NCBI GenBank assembly: GCA_016776605.1
Contig: JADHTB010000010.1
Coordinates: 72,727 to 136,726, forward strand
Direction of reading: 5' to 3'
Length of the DNA stretch: 64,000 bases
Source of the DNA: Alphaproteobacteria bacterium
Lineage (GTDB): Bacteria > Pseudomonadota > Alphaproteobacteria > GCA-2731375
A program made the translations under genes and the position numbers. The notes under the pieces were generated by a model, which was given only the letters and a program-made list of their open reading frames with translations, made no database searches and was not told the DNA's origin. Shown piece by piece: positions 52,238 to 60,122 of the stretch; position 1 is the stretch's first letter, and each line of letters starts with the position of its first letter.

Positions 52238-52813
52238 TCAGCTTTCGACGACGAGGGTCGGATGCAGCGCCACCGCGTTGGCAACGTTGTGGAAGTTCGG
52301 AGAGGTCGCCATGACGGCCTCGTGGATCTCCGTAAACTGTTCATCCGTGCCGTCACCCTTGATGTGTACGGTGTAACTCAAGCTTTCGTACCCCGGCGCC
52401 ACGCTGGGATCAATGCCGAGGAAGCCGCGCAGATCGATCTCGCCTTCGGTCGTGATCTCAAGGCTTTCAAGCGTGACTCCGCGAACGGCGCATTGCGCGA
52501 CGTAGCCCACGGTCATGCAGGCGTTGAGCGCGGCGATCAGGTGTTCCTGGGGATTGGCGAAGGCGTTGCCACCGCCCAGTTCGCAGGGCTCGTCGATATC
52601 GAAGGTGAACCGGCGTGACACTTCCTCGCCGCCGATCTCGAAGCCGGTAATTTCGGCGCGACTGTGCGTCTGACCTTGCCAAGTGGTCGCGACCCGCCAG
52701 TTGGTCTTGCCCTTCGGGGCTTCCAGTTCGACTCCGGCGATTAACTGCATCAGGTCATCGACGTTGATGCCGTTTACGATGTTGGCTTGGGCCGGTTTTA
52801 CGTGGGTGTTCAT
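52238..52813 (-). CDS. OsmC-family protein
   Basis: A 191-aa OsmC/Ohr-fold protein. It shows FTFDIDEPCELGGGNAFANP near residue 70, followed by the helix PQEHLIAALNACMTVGYVAQ near 88-107, which holds the conserved Cys (LNACMT). OsmC members reduce organic hydroperoxides with two Cys; a second Cys lies nearby (YVAQCAVRG). Its place behind a diiron-type gene suggests oxidative or substrate-linked stress protection. Confidence 0.88.
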   Translation of the reverse strand: MNTHVKPAQANIVNGINVDDLMQLIAGVELEAPKGKTNWRVATTWQGQTHSRAEITGFEIGGEEVSRRFTFDIDEPCELGGGNAFANPQEHLIAALNACMTVGYVAQCAVRGVTLESLEITTEGEIDLRGFLGIDPSVAPGYESLSYTVHIKGDGTDEQFTEIHEAVMATSPNFHNVANAVALHPTLVVES

Positions 52814-52858
52814 GTCAGGTCTCCTAAGTATGGTTGGACGTGGCTGTTGTTGCCGGGG

Positions 52859-53791
52859 CTAGTTCAAGCTGGCGAGCGCCGCCCCGATGCGTTCGCCCTG
52901 GGCTTCGGTAATCAGACCGGAGAGCACTTCCATGAAGGTCGGATGTGCCGCGCCGGAGTGGATGTATTGCCAGCGGTAAGCCTTGAGGAAACCAGTCTCG
53001 ACGGCCTCGGCTTCAGCCGTCTCGATCGAGCGCCAATTCTTGGCGGTGAAATAGCCGGCGTCGGCGGCGGCTTGGGCCTGCAGGATGCCGTCCAGCGCGC
53101 CGATCAGTTCGATGAACTCATCGACCGCTCGGTCACGTTGCTCGGCGGTCAGCGTTGCGTCGTGCCGTTTCCATTCCAATTCGTCGAGAATGGCGTGCTG
53201 GCTCTCTTCCTTCCAGTGATACAGGAATACATCCTTGAACAGTTCAGACAGATTGCCGTCGGGCTCGATGCTTTGGCGATAATGAAGCTGGGTGAACAAC
53301 TCGATGTCCATGGTCAGCGCCAGCACCGCCCAGGTGCTCTTGCCGAGCACCACCGAGGCAACCGCGTCGGGGTCGATGTCGAAGCGGTAGCCGTCCGGCA
53401 GGCTCTCGCCGACCATGTCATCGACCCGGCGGAACAAAGCCTGGTGCTTCAGTTCCTCGTCGCTGAAGCGGATCAGCGCTTCCAGCGCGACCTGGTCGCC
53501 GAGCCAATGATCGCGGCTGACCTCCAGCACCTTGGCGTTGATGAAGCGTTCGACCAGGCCAAAAATGTTGTCGTAGGTGCGCCCTTGTATCTGACTGACG
53601 AAACGTTTCTCGTCTTCGGAAAGGGTGGGGAACTCCTGCGCCAGGGAAAGTCCGTCGGGCAGATACTTCTGCGATCTGTCGAACCGGCGTCCGCGAATGA
53701 CGTCCTCGTCAATGTCCCAGCGAACCTTCTTGGAGTTGCGGATACAGCGGGCGTATAATCCAGTTTCGAAATCCTTGCTCAAATCATTCAT
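52859..53791 (-). CDS. Ferritin-like diiron protein, AurF-type oxygenase candidate
   Basis: A 310-aa helical protein with two motifs typical of diiron sites: FSDEELKHQALFRRVDD near residue 109 (ExxH) and LYHWKEESQHAILDELEW near 190 (EExxHAxxxxxE). A further Glu lies in LTMDIELFTQL near 160. The set resembles the AurF/CmlI N-oxygenase and related PF11583 families, so an oxidase or oxygenase is likely; a storage protein is less likely. The OsmC gene follows 45 bases later on the same strand, and a broken AraC gene diverges upstream. Confidence 0.7.
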   Translation of the reverse strand: MNDLSKDFETGLYARCIRNSKKVRWDIDEDVIRGRRFDRSQKYLPDGLSLAQEFPTLSEDEKRFVSQIQGRTYDNIFGLVERFINAKVLEVSRDHWLGDQVALEALIRFSDEELKHQALFRRVDDMVGESLPDGYRFDIDPDAVASVVLGKSTWAVLALTMDIELFTQLHYRQSIEPDGNLSELFKDVFLYHWKEESQHAILDELEWKRHDATLTAEQRDRAVDEFIELIGALDGILQAQAAADAGYFTAKNWRSIETAEAEAVETGFLKAYRWQYIHSGAAHPTFMEVLSGLITEAQGERIGAALASLN

Positions 53792-53940
53792 TGTCGATCT
53801 CCTTTAATCCGGAACGGAAGGCCGGGGCCGCGACTGGCGCACCGGCTGTCGCTTTTGACTTATGCGCGGAGCGTATTTGAATCTATGATCGGGCCGCCGG
53901 GAAACATGACCGGAACGCCTTATTGGCACGGGGAGAAGAT

Positions 53941-54915
53941 GTGGACGCGTTATCGGATGTTTTGAGGATTGCGCATCTGACGGGTGGCCTGTTCTTGCAT
54001 GCCGACTTTACCGCGCCGTGGTGCATGTCGGCCCGCGTGGGGCCGGAGCATTGCGCACCGTCTCTCGGTCCGACCTCTCATTTGATCCTCTATCACTATG
54101 TCGTCGAAGGAGAGCTTCATGTCCGGGTCGAAGGCGAGGAGGCCCTCATCCTTGGACCGGGAGAGGTCGTGCTGATGCCGCGCAACGATCTGCATCTGCT
54201 TGGTAGTGATCTGACGCTGCCGCCGGTGCCGGGCAGCGAAATTATCCAATCGCCGGGGGAAGGCGGTTTGTTTTCCATCGACTACGGCGGCGGTGGCGCC
54301 CGCACGCGCCTGGTCTGCGGGTTTCTGGGCAGTGACAACGCGGAAGGCAACCCGCTGCTCTCGACGCTGCCGGCCGCGCTCAGGCTCAATATCGAGACGG
54401 CCGGCGCGGCGGAATGGATTCGTTCGACCTTTCAATACGCGGCCGATGAAGTTGCCGCCGGTCGGCCGGGATCCTAATCCGTTCTGGCCAAATTATCGGA
54501 ACTGCTCTTCATCGAAGCGGTGCGCCGATACGTGGAAGACCTGCCGGAGGGGCAAACCGGCTGGCTCGCCGGCTTGCGCGACCTGCACGTCGCGCGGGCG
54601 TTGGCGCTGTTTCATGGCGATATCGCCCGATCCTGGACGGTGGATGAGCTTGGCCGCGAGGTCGGGCTTTCGCGCTCGGCCCTGGCGGATCATTTCACCC
54701 GCCTGATCGGGGTTGCCCCGATGCATTATCTCGCCAACTGGCGCATGCAGGTGGCGGCGCAAAAATTGCGAAACACCGGCGCTTCCCTTGATCAGATCGC
54801 CGGCGCAGTCGGCTACGAATCCCAGGCCGCCTTTTCCCGCGCCTTCAAGAATGCTTTCGGCTCAGCCCCGGCAACTTGGCGGCGCGCGCACGACCCCGCC
54901 CCATCCCCTAAATAA
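53941..54915 (+). pseudogene. AraC-family regulator (cupin type) with a premature TAA
   Basis: The frame spans 325 codons and is intact except for TAA at 54475-54477 (codon 179). The first part is an AraC-type cupin sensor (MDALSDVLRIAHLTGGLFLH; LGPGEVVLMPRNDLHLLG). The second is a complete double HTH (ALFHGDIARSWTVDELGREV; SRSALADHFTRLIGVAPMHY; YESQAAFSRAFKNAFG). The stop falls in the linker, between GRPGS and SVLAKLSEL. GTG at 53941 follows GGGGAG. TAA excludes selenocysteine or pyrrolysine, so this is a nonsense pseudogene, unless the halves are made separately. It diverges from the diiron-OsmC pair, its likely target. Confidence 0.82.
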
Positions 54916-55342
54916 CCGCCCGTGGCCGCTGCGGCCGGGCCGCCGACATCGTTGCTACTTTTTCAGGGCCTTTTGCAGCAGAGCCCGGCTGGGCGGTTGC
55001 GAGAGCGGGAGACGGACATGGCGGCCACCCTCGCCGCTGATCCGCCATTGCTTTTCGGCCATCTCGCCCTCCCGTTGATGGTGGGAACGTTGCCCGGGCA
55101 AAGGGTCAAAAGCGGACCTGCCGAAATTGGGTACCAATGTCTGCTATGGGTCAACGGCAGACTGTTAGAATTCTCTGATATAACGCTCGTTGGTGGGGGA
55201 AAAGCGGAAGTTTCTATTCAGGGCCCGTACCAGCGCTATATGCTATGTGTGGACGGTCCCCCCTGCTGTCAAAAGCAGACATCCAGCCCATCTAGCTTTC
55301 CTCGGGAATTCGGATAATATTTCAGCAAAGGGAGAAGCGGTA
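54916..55342. other. Intergenic region with a copy of a dispersed 85-90-bp sequence
   Basis: This 427-base gap lies between the AraC remnant and the cyclase gene. Its second half includes a sequence at 55171-55258 that is related to 58762-58847. A small minus-strand ORF (54955-55137) is present but shows no clear family match. Confidence 0.5.
55171..55258 (+). repeat. Dispersed intergenic repeat, copy 1
   Basis: Shared blocks with 58762-58847, in order: ATATAACGC.CG, AGCGGAA, GGGCC and CAGCGCTA. The two copies flank the cyclase gene in the same direction. Confidence 0.5.
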
Positions 55343-58300
55343 TTGGCCGACAGTATTGGACAGTGGTTAGAAGACCTTCACCTGGAGGAATATCTGCAGG
55401 TGTTCCAGGGAAATGGTATTGACCAACGTGTCCTGCCCCATATCACGGAACAAGATTTGGTCGACCTGGGTGTCCTTCTTGGGCATCGGCGTCTTATTTT
55501 GGCGGCGATCCAAGACACTGCCGATGACGGAAACGACGGGCGGCACGCCGCGGCCGAGGAAAGCCAGGCAAGAGGCGAACGGCGTCAGGTCGCGGCACTA
55601 TTTGCCGATATTTCAGGCTTCACGTCCCTTGCCAATCAGTTGGGAGCGGAGGAAACACATTTATTATTGAACAGATTCTTCGATGTTGTTGATGGTGTGA
55701 TTACCGACCACGGCGGCACCATCGATAAACATATCGGCGATGCGGTGATGGCGATTTTCGGCGCACCAGTGGCCCATACCGATGATCCGGAACGGACCTT
55801 GAGTGCGGCGGCAGCCATACATGATGCGGTGGCCAAGTTGGACCCGCCACTGACGGTTCACATCGGTGTCGCCATTGGTCAGGTCGTCGCCAGCCAAACA
55901 GGTAGTGACGCCCATACTGAATACACCGTTACCGGTGACAGCGTGAATTTGGCCTCAAGGCTCACCGATCTGGCACCAGCCGGGGCGATCTATGTTTCCG
56001 AATCTGTAAAACGCGCCTTGGGCGAGCGCTTTCACGGCCGCAATCTTGGCCCACAGGCGATTGAAGGTCTGGTCGAACCAGTGGTCGTCTATAGCTTCAT
56101 GCATCTGAGCGAAGCCGAAAACGCAACGCGTCAGGCCATGGTCGGCCGATCCAGAGAGCTGGCCTATTTTACCGAAGCCTTCGAGCGCACGGCCCGAACC
56201 GGCAAGGGTGAAGTATTTCTGGTTCGTGGCGAGCCCGGCATTGGCAAGACCCATCTATTGGATGAAATCTCACGGCAAGCGCAGCGGCAGGGTTTTGAAT
56301 GTAAACGAATTTTGGTCCTCGATTTTGGCGCCGCCAGCGGACAGACACCAATGCATTCGCTGACGAGGAGTTTGCTTGGGATTGACCCTGGTAGTTCGAT
56401 GCTTGTTCGGGTCGATACGGCGAACACTGCGATCAAGGAAGGCTGGGCCGATGACAGCAGCCGTGTGCATCTGAATAACTTGCTGGAGATCGAACAACCA
56501 CCGGATCTGGCCAATATCTATGCGGCCATGGCTAACGCGACGCGGATTGCCGGTCGACAAAATGTACTCTCCAATCTCGTCAGCGCCCGCTGCGCCCAGT
56601 CCCCATTACTTATCGCGGTGGAGGATATCCATTGGGCGGAGCCCGATAACTTGAATCAATTCGCCTTGCTGGCACGGCATATAGCCTCGCTGCCTTGCGT
56701 TTTTGTCATGAGCAGCCGAATTGTCGGCGATCCCATCGATCAGGCTTGGCGAAAGACGGCGCAAGACGCGCCGATCACAACGCTACAGCTGGCGCCGTTG
56801 GAAAATGATGAAATAGAAAGTTTGGCAAAGCGCTACCAAGTGGCAAACCAGGAATTATTGCACGAATGTATCAAGCGATCCGGTGGCAACCCAATGTTTA
56901 TGGAGCAACTTCTGATAAATCTGGATAAGCTCGACAGTGAACAACTACCCGGCAGTATCCAGGGTATTGTCCAAGCGCGGCTGGACGTGCTCAATTTTAA
57001 GGACCGGAAAGCTATTCAGGCGGCTTCCATCCTGGGCCAAAGCGTCTCGATGGATGTCTTGAGTCATATTCTGAACGTTAAGGAATTAGACACAGCCCCG
57101 CTGGTGAATGCCACGCTGTTGCGGCCCGCGGGTGATCTGTTTCATTTTGTCCACGCATTGATCCGCGATGGCGCCTATGAAAGCATGCTTCGTTCAGACC
57201 GCATTGGGCTCCACCAAAGGGCCGCGGACTGGTACAGGGATCGCGACAGCTTGCTCTACGCCCACCATCTTGAGTTGTCGGAAGATCCTGCCGCGCCGGC
57301 GGCCTATTTGGCTGCCGCCACCAACAGTGGCAAAGCTTATGACTATGATCAGGCCGTTAAATCATTGCAGAATGGCCTGAAATTGCCCTGTGAAGCCGGC
57401 GTTGGATTTGATTTAGCATGCTATTTCGGTGAAATCCTGCTGGCGCTGGGCCGAACCGCCGAAGCGGTGGAGGTTCTCACGCCATTGATTGGCACGCCGC
57501 AAAATGTCGATCAAACTTATCGACTGCATGCCACTTTGGGCCAGGCCGGCCGGCAACGCAGCCGCTACCAGGAAGCCCTCGAAAATTTGGACATCGCCGA
57601 GGCGGCGGCGATGGAGGCCGGGTCCGCCGTTCAGTTGGCCCACATCAATTACATTCGCGGCAATGTCTATTTTCCCATGGGTCTATTGAAGGAATCCTTG
57701 GAGAGCCAGGAAAAGACCCTGACAAACGCCCGGGCGGCGGGTTCCGTACAATTACAAGTGGGCGCGTTGAGCGGCTTTGGCGATGCCAATTACTTGCGCG
57801 GGACACATCGGAGCGCCGCGGAATATTATCAACAGGCCATCACCCTTGCCCGTGAACACGAGCTGGTGCGGGATGTTGCGGCGAACCTGCATAATTTTTG
57901 CGCCTCACAGATATTTTGTGGAGAAATAGAAGAGATCCTACCGGCGAAGGAAGAAGCCGAAGCCATCGCACGCCGGTATCATATGCCGATGCCTCTGCAG
58001 GTTTCCCTTACTGCAACTGTATGGATTGCCATTCTGAAAGGTGACTGGGAAGGTGGGGAACGGGCGGCACGGGAGGGTTTGAATATTTCCCTCGAGATGG
58101 ATGCGCCAAGATTTATCGCTCAGCACAGTTCAGATTTGGCCAGAATTTTGTTTTTCCATGGATCGAAACAGGAAGCGCTGGTCGAGGCGCAGCGCGCCGC
58201 AAGTGTTGCAAACGAATCGGCCCGGTTTTTTGCCGGTCCGAAGGCACTTTCGACCTATGCACGAATTCTGGATGACCCGGCGCAACAGGATGAACTGCTC

Positions 58301-58621
58301 AATGAAGGCGCACAAATCCTGGACGAAGGCTGCGTCAGTCACAATCAGTTTTTCTATTACAGCGATGCCATCGCCATCATGCTGTTGCGCGGTGATTGGG
58401 AAAGAGCCGATGCCTATGCTCAGAACCTCGAAGATTTCACCCAATCCGAACCACTTCCCTTGATAGACCTGATATGTACGCAAGCACGCCTGCTATCGAG
58501 CGCTGGCCGCCTTGGCGCGGCGCAAACCGATCGCTCGGCAATGGAAAAGTTTAGGACGGATTGCCGGAAGTTGGGGGTGCAAAATACTTTATCCGGCCTG
58601 TTCGACCAACTGCCAAACTAG
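55343..58621 (+). CDS. SAM-class III nucleotidyl cyclase-AAA ATPase-TPR signalling protein
   Basis: A 1092-aa multidomain protein. A SAM domain (about 5-58, IGQWLEDLHLEEYLQVFQ) is followed by a class III cyclase domain (about 80-250). Its metal Asp residues are in LFADISGFTSLANQLG and IDKHIGDAVMAIFGAP, and TEYTVTGDSVNLASRL ends the core. A NACHT/STAND-type ATPase follows (Walker A RGEPGIGKTHLL near 295, Walker B LLIAVEDIHWAEPDN), and TPR-like repeats run to the end. Such proteins couple ligand or partner binding to cAMP synthesis. TTG at 55343, after GGGAG, is the likely start; the ORF extends upstream without a start site. It stands alone between two copies of an intergenic repeat. Confidence 0.83.
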   Translation: MADSIGQWLEDLHLEEYLQVFQGNGIDQRVLPHITEQDLVDLGVLLGHRRLILAAIQDTADDGNDGRHAAAEESQARGERRQVAALFADISGFTSLANQLGAEETHLLLNRFFDVVDGVITDHGGTIDKHIGDAVMAIFGAPVAHTDDPERTLSAAAAIHDAVAKLDPPLTVHIGVAIGQVVASQTGSDAHTEYTVTGDSVNLASRLTDLAPAGAIYVSESVKRALGERFHGRNLGPQAIEGLVEPVVVYSFMHLSEAENATRQAMVGRSRELAYFTEAFERTARTGKGEVFLVRGEPGIGKTHLLDEISRQAQRQGFECKRILVLDFGAASGQTPMHSLTRSLLGIDPGSSMLVRVDTANTAIKEGWADDSSRVHLNNLLEIEQPPDLANIYAAMANATRIAGRQNVLSNLVSARCAQSPLLIAVEDIHWAEPDNLNQFALLARHIASLPCVFVMSSRIVGDPIDQAWRKTAQDAPITTLQLAPLENDEIESLAKRYQVANQELLHECIKRSGGNPMFMEQLLINLDKLDSEQLPGSIQGIVQARLDVLNFKDRKAIQAASILGQSVSMDVLSHILNVKELDTAPLVNATLLRPAGDLFHFVHALIRDGAYESMLRSDRIGLHQRAADWYRDRDSLLYAHHLELSEDPAAPAAYLAAATNSGKAYDYDQAVKSLQNGLKLPCEAGVGFDLACYFGEILLALGRTAEAVEVLTPLIGTPQNVDQTYRLHATLGQAGRQRSRYQEALENLDIAEAAAMEAGSAVQLAHINYIRGNVYFPMGLLKESLESQEKTLTNARAAGSVQLQVGALSGFGDANYLRGTHRSAAEYYQQAITLAREHELVRDVAANLHNFCASQIFCGEIEEILPAKEEAEAIARRYHMPMPLQVSLTATVWIAILKGDWEGGERAAREGLNISLEMDAPRFIAQHSSDLARILFFHGSKQEALVEAQRAASVANESARFFAGPKALSTYARILDDPAQQDELLNEGAQILDEGCVSHNQFFYYSDAIAIMLLRGDWERADAYAQNLEDFTQSEPLPLIDLICTQARLLSSAGRLGAAQTDRSAMEKFRTDCRKLGVQNTLSGLFDQLPN

Positions 58622-58761
58622 CAATTAGCAGCCACTAACAAGGTCAGAAAATTGTTAATTCGTCGCGCTGGACCGTGCCGCCATTGCATCCAACCAACAC
58701 CGACCGCAACGTCACGACAAGGCCAGTTTTGTCCAGTTTGGGCCAAGGGCGGCCCGCTAGC

Positions 58762-58847
58762 GATTTCTAATATAACGCCCGCTATCAGGGGCATAGCGGA
58801 AATGGCCGTTCGGGGCCACTATCAGCGCTAAGCGCCACGAACGGACC
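58762..58847 (+). repeat. Dispersed intergenic repeat, copy 2
   Basis: Related to 55171-55258 over about 85 bases with several conserved blocks (ATATAACGCCCG, AGCGGAA, CAGCGCTA). It lies in the 394-base gap after the cyclase gene. Confidence 0.5.
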
Positions 58848-58866
58848 TACACAGGACATGAGAATT

Positions 58867-58986
58867 TATGCCTTGCGGGCAATTGTCAGACTGTTGGCCG
58901 CCGAAAACCGTCTTTGAACAATATCGGTGAAAACAGCGTTACTGAACCAATCCTGATATTGCGATGCGGTGTACCTATCGACGCAG
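58867..58986 (-). pseudogene. 3' remnant of a SAM-dependent methyltransferase gene
   Basis: On the minus strand about 39 codons read SCVDRYTASQYQDWFSNAVF, then TDIVQRRFSAANSLTIARKA and a TAA stop. The pattern Y..WF..A.F..(I/V)......(A)N.L...RKA is the usual end of class I O-methyltransferases. No upstream coding part exists: the fragment is cut next to the repeat-end motif at 58995-59017. It is a relic, and its parent is not the intact methyltransferase at 47011. Confidence 0.65.
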
Positions 58987-58994
58987 CTGCGGAC

Positions 58995-59017
58995 CAGAAT
59001 AGCCCGGAACTGCTCTA
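58995..59017 (+). repeat. Element-end motif (type E) between a gene remnant and a TauD stop
   Basis: CAGAATAGCCCGGAACTGCTCTA. Its terminal CTA is the complement of the TAG stop of the TauD gene. The left side borders the methyltransferase remnant. Confidence 0.6.
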
Positions 59018-59989
59018 AAAAGCTGCTTTGCCGCTACTGGCTGTTGTCGCCTTATAGAGCCGGTCGTTGGTTTCCTCATGCAGCAGTGCCAACTCGTCGG
59101 CAAGCGCCTGTCTGCCTGCCTCGGCTTCCCGATCAGATGGATTGTAGGCGAATTCGGTTTCTTCACCAGCCACCCGCGTACCGATCACGATCCGCGGTTT
59201 GGTATAATCGTAAGGCAGTGCCCGGTGCAGCAACGCACGGTTATCCCAGAAAAGAAGATCCCCCGGCCGATAATTGTGTTCGTAGACACGTGCTTCATCC
59301 GAGATGACAAAATCCATGAGCGATTGCAGCAGCTCCCTGCTCTCTTCCCGCGTCAGACCTGGAATACCGAAGGCGTGCCTGCCGATTAGGAGATTCTTGA
59401 CGCCGGTCTGCGGGTGCGTCTTGACCAGGGGGCGCAGATAGGCCTCGCCGTGGTAAATGGTGTCCGCCTGCTCGATGGGGAAATCCCCCACATCATTGGC
59501 CTGGGAATACTGGTTTGAGTGGTAAGCACTGAGATTCGCAATACGATCCTTTGTCGCCGGATCCAAAGCTGCGTATCCAGACCGGGTATCGGCAAGCGCC
59601 GTCCCACCCCCTTCTTCCGGGATCACCACCGCAGAGAGCATGGCGCATTTACTGCTGAACGGTTTATAGGTTGAATCGGTATGCCAAGCCTCATTGCCTA
59701 TAATCATCCGCATTCGTTGTGAATTAATATCCAATATCTCTCCAGCCGAACCATCGCCGTTGATATCCTGGTTCGACAATAACGACGTTGCCCCAAATTC
59801 CAGTTTTCCGAACCGTTTGCCGAATGCGATGCTGTCCTCATTCGAAGGGAATTGTTCAGGGAAAACCAAGAAGCCGAATTCCAAAAACGCCGCTTCTATC
59901 GTTGCGAATTCATGATCGCCAAGGCTGCCCAGAGTTACATCAGTAACAACGGCGCCAAACACCTTGTTTTCAACGGGTGTGATTTTCAT
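59015..59989 (-). CDS. TauD/TfdA-family 2-oxoglutarate dioxygenase
   Basis: A 324-aa Fe(II)/2-oxoglutarate dioxygenase. The iron ligands are in NEAWHTDSTYKPFSSK near residue 100 (HxD) and the distal His in LLFWDNRALLHRALPYDYTK near 250; the Arg binding 2-oxoglutarate is in KPRIVIGTRVAGEE. The pattern is closer to 2,4-dichlorophenoxyacetate and alpha-ketoglutarate-dependent acid dioxygenases than to the protein at 21201. ATG at 59989 follows GAGG by eight bases. Its TAG stop is the last bases of a repeat-end motif. Confidence 0.88.
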   Translation of the reverse strand: MKITPVENKVFGAVVTDVTLGSLGDHEFATIEAAFLEFGFLVFPEQFPSNEDSIAFGKRFGKLEFGATSLLSNQDINGDGSAGEILDINSQRMRMIIGNEAWHTDSTYKPFSSKCAMLSAVVIPEEGGGTALADTRSGYAALDPATKDRIANLSAYHSNQYSQANDVGDFPIEQADTIYHGEAYLRPLVKTHPQTGVKNLLIGRHAFGIPGLTREESRELLQSLMDFVISDEARVYEHNYRPGDLLFWDNRALLHRALPYDYTKPRIVIGTRVAGEETEFAYNPSDREAEAGRQALADELALLHEETNDRLYKATTASSGKAAF

Positions 59990-60122
59990 TTTGCCATCCT
60001 CGTCCAACAATATTCGAAAAGTCTACAGGAGGCTGAACATCAAGGTCAAAGATCGATCGGTCATTTTGGCCATGCGGTTAATTCACGATGATTTTCCCAC
60101 GACTGTCGGTGGGCTGGCTGTC

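Noticed and set aside
54475..54477. In-frame stop in the AraC gene as a second recoding site
   Set aside because: The codon is TAA, which is not used for selenocysteine or pyrrolysine, and no catalytic residue is expected there.
54955..55137. Small minus-strand ORF (about 60 aa) in the gap before the cyclase gene
   Set aside because: It has a plausible composition but no recognisable family, no ribosome site and no neighbour logic.
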